A stretch of DNA of 5,336 nucleotides from Candidatus Aminicenantota bacterium (GTDB lineage Bacteria; Acidobacteriota; Aminicenantia; Aminicenantales; Saccharicenantaceae). Location of the stretch: the NCBI GenBank assembly GCA_011048485.1, contig DSDX01000176.1:1-5336 (forward strand), written 5' to 3'. Every line of letters begins with the position of its first letter. Position 1 is the first letter of the stretch. The position numbers were made by a program, and so were the translations under genes. The notes beneath the pieces were generated by a model, which did no database searches, had not been told where the DNA came from, and was given only the letters and a program-made list of their open reading frames with translations. Shown here one piece after another: positions 5,211-5,336 of the stretch.

Positions 5211-5336
5211 ATGCGCCACCGCACGTTTCTTCTCGCCGCCCTCATCCTGGCCGCCTCGGCATCGGCCGGCCAGGACCTGCTCCAGAACCTCGGCCGGGAG
5301 CAGGCCTACCGGAGCCGCCGCGTCTCGTCCTACGAC
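5211..5336 (+). CDS. secreted protein, probable DUF2961 / GH172 family (N-terminus only)
   Basis: The first 42 codons of a gene cut by the right edge. The start codes for a signal peptide: basic MRHR, hydrophobic TFLLAALILAASASA, and a likely cleavage at ASA-GQ (residues 19/20), so the product is exported. The mature part reads QDLLQNLGREQAYRSRRVSSYD. SRRVSSYD near the N-terminus is, from memory, typical of DUF2961 proteins, where 'RTGGN' usually follows; the family is now GH172, which includes difructose-anhydride and arabinofuranosidase-type enzymes. The next codons lie outside the window, so this is a reasoned guess. Start: AAGGAGG at 5196-5202 sits eight bases before the ATG at 5211, an ideal distance. 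The in-frame ATG at 5205 is only two bases away and less likely. It is 34 bases after trmO on the same strand; cotranscription is possible. Confidence 0.65.
   Translation, partial: MRHRTFLLAALILAASASAGQDLLQNLGREQAYRSRRVSSYD

Overview
The window is a bacterial chromosomal segment with two divergent gene blocks around a repeat-bearing intergenic stretch of about 510 bases. Most of it is very GC-rich (a sampled 60-base line in the radical SAM gene is 46/60 G+C), with C/G-ending codons and Shine-Dalgarno sites. The first 600 bases are only 302/600 G+C. The gene set suggests a high-GC, probably anaerobic bacterium: one-domain QueF, a COG0731-type radical SAM protein paired with a DUF6485 protein, a short TrmO and a probable secreted DUF2961/GH172 protein. 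An Acidobacteriota/Aminicenantes-like source is possible, but that is a weak impression; no taxonomic marker is present.

Left block (minus strand, read from 2015 down to 1): queF (7-cyano-7-deazaguanine reductase, queuosine pathway), then an EamA/DMT-family permease, then the first 193 codons of a UbiA-superfamily prenyltransferase resembling decaprenyl-phosphate phosphoribosyltransferase, which runs off the left edge. A good sigma70-like promoter drives queF. A second promoter-like sequence lies just before the prenyltransferase, where GC content drops.

Centre (2016-2525): no credible gene. It holds the two divergent promoters and two copies of a 61-bp direct repeat (57/61 identical, 214 bp apart). 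Each copy carries a perfect 10-bp-stem palindrome. Smaller inverted repeats lie around them.

Right block (plus strand, 2526 to the end): a 67-residue cysteine-rich DUF6485 protein, overlapping by one base (TGATG) a radical SAM enzyme with a C-terminal winged helix; then, with its own promoter and a striking 10-bp inverted repeat in its leader, a branched-chain aminotransferase. That gene overlaps trmO (tRNA m6t6A37 methyltransferase) by 25 bases. Last comes the start of a secreted protein, probably DUF2961/GH172, cut by the right edge.

Two genes (queF, trmO) concern the tRNA anticodon loop, and the radical SAM protein belongs to the group that includes the wyosine enzyme TYW1, so a tRNA-modification theme is possible but not demonstrated. 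All genes belong to known families. The least explained items are the intergenic hairpin repeat, the leader palindrome before the aminotransferase, and the DUF6485/radical SAM pair.
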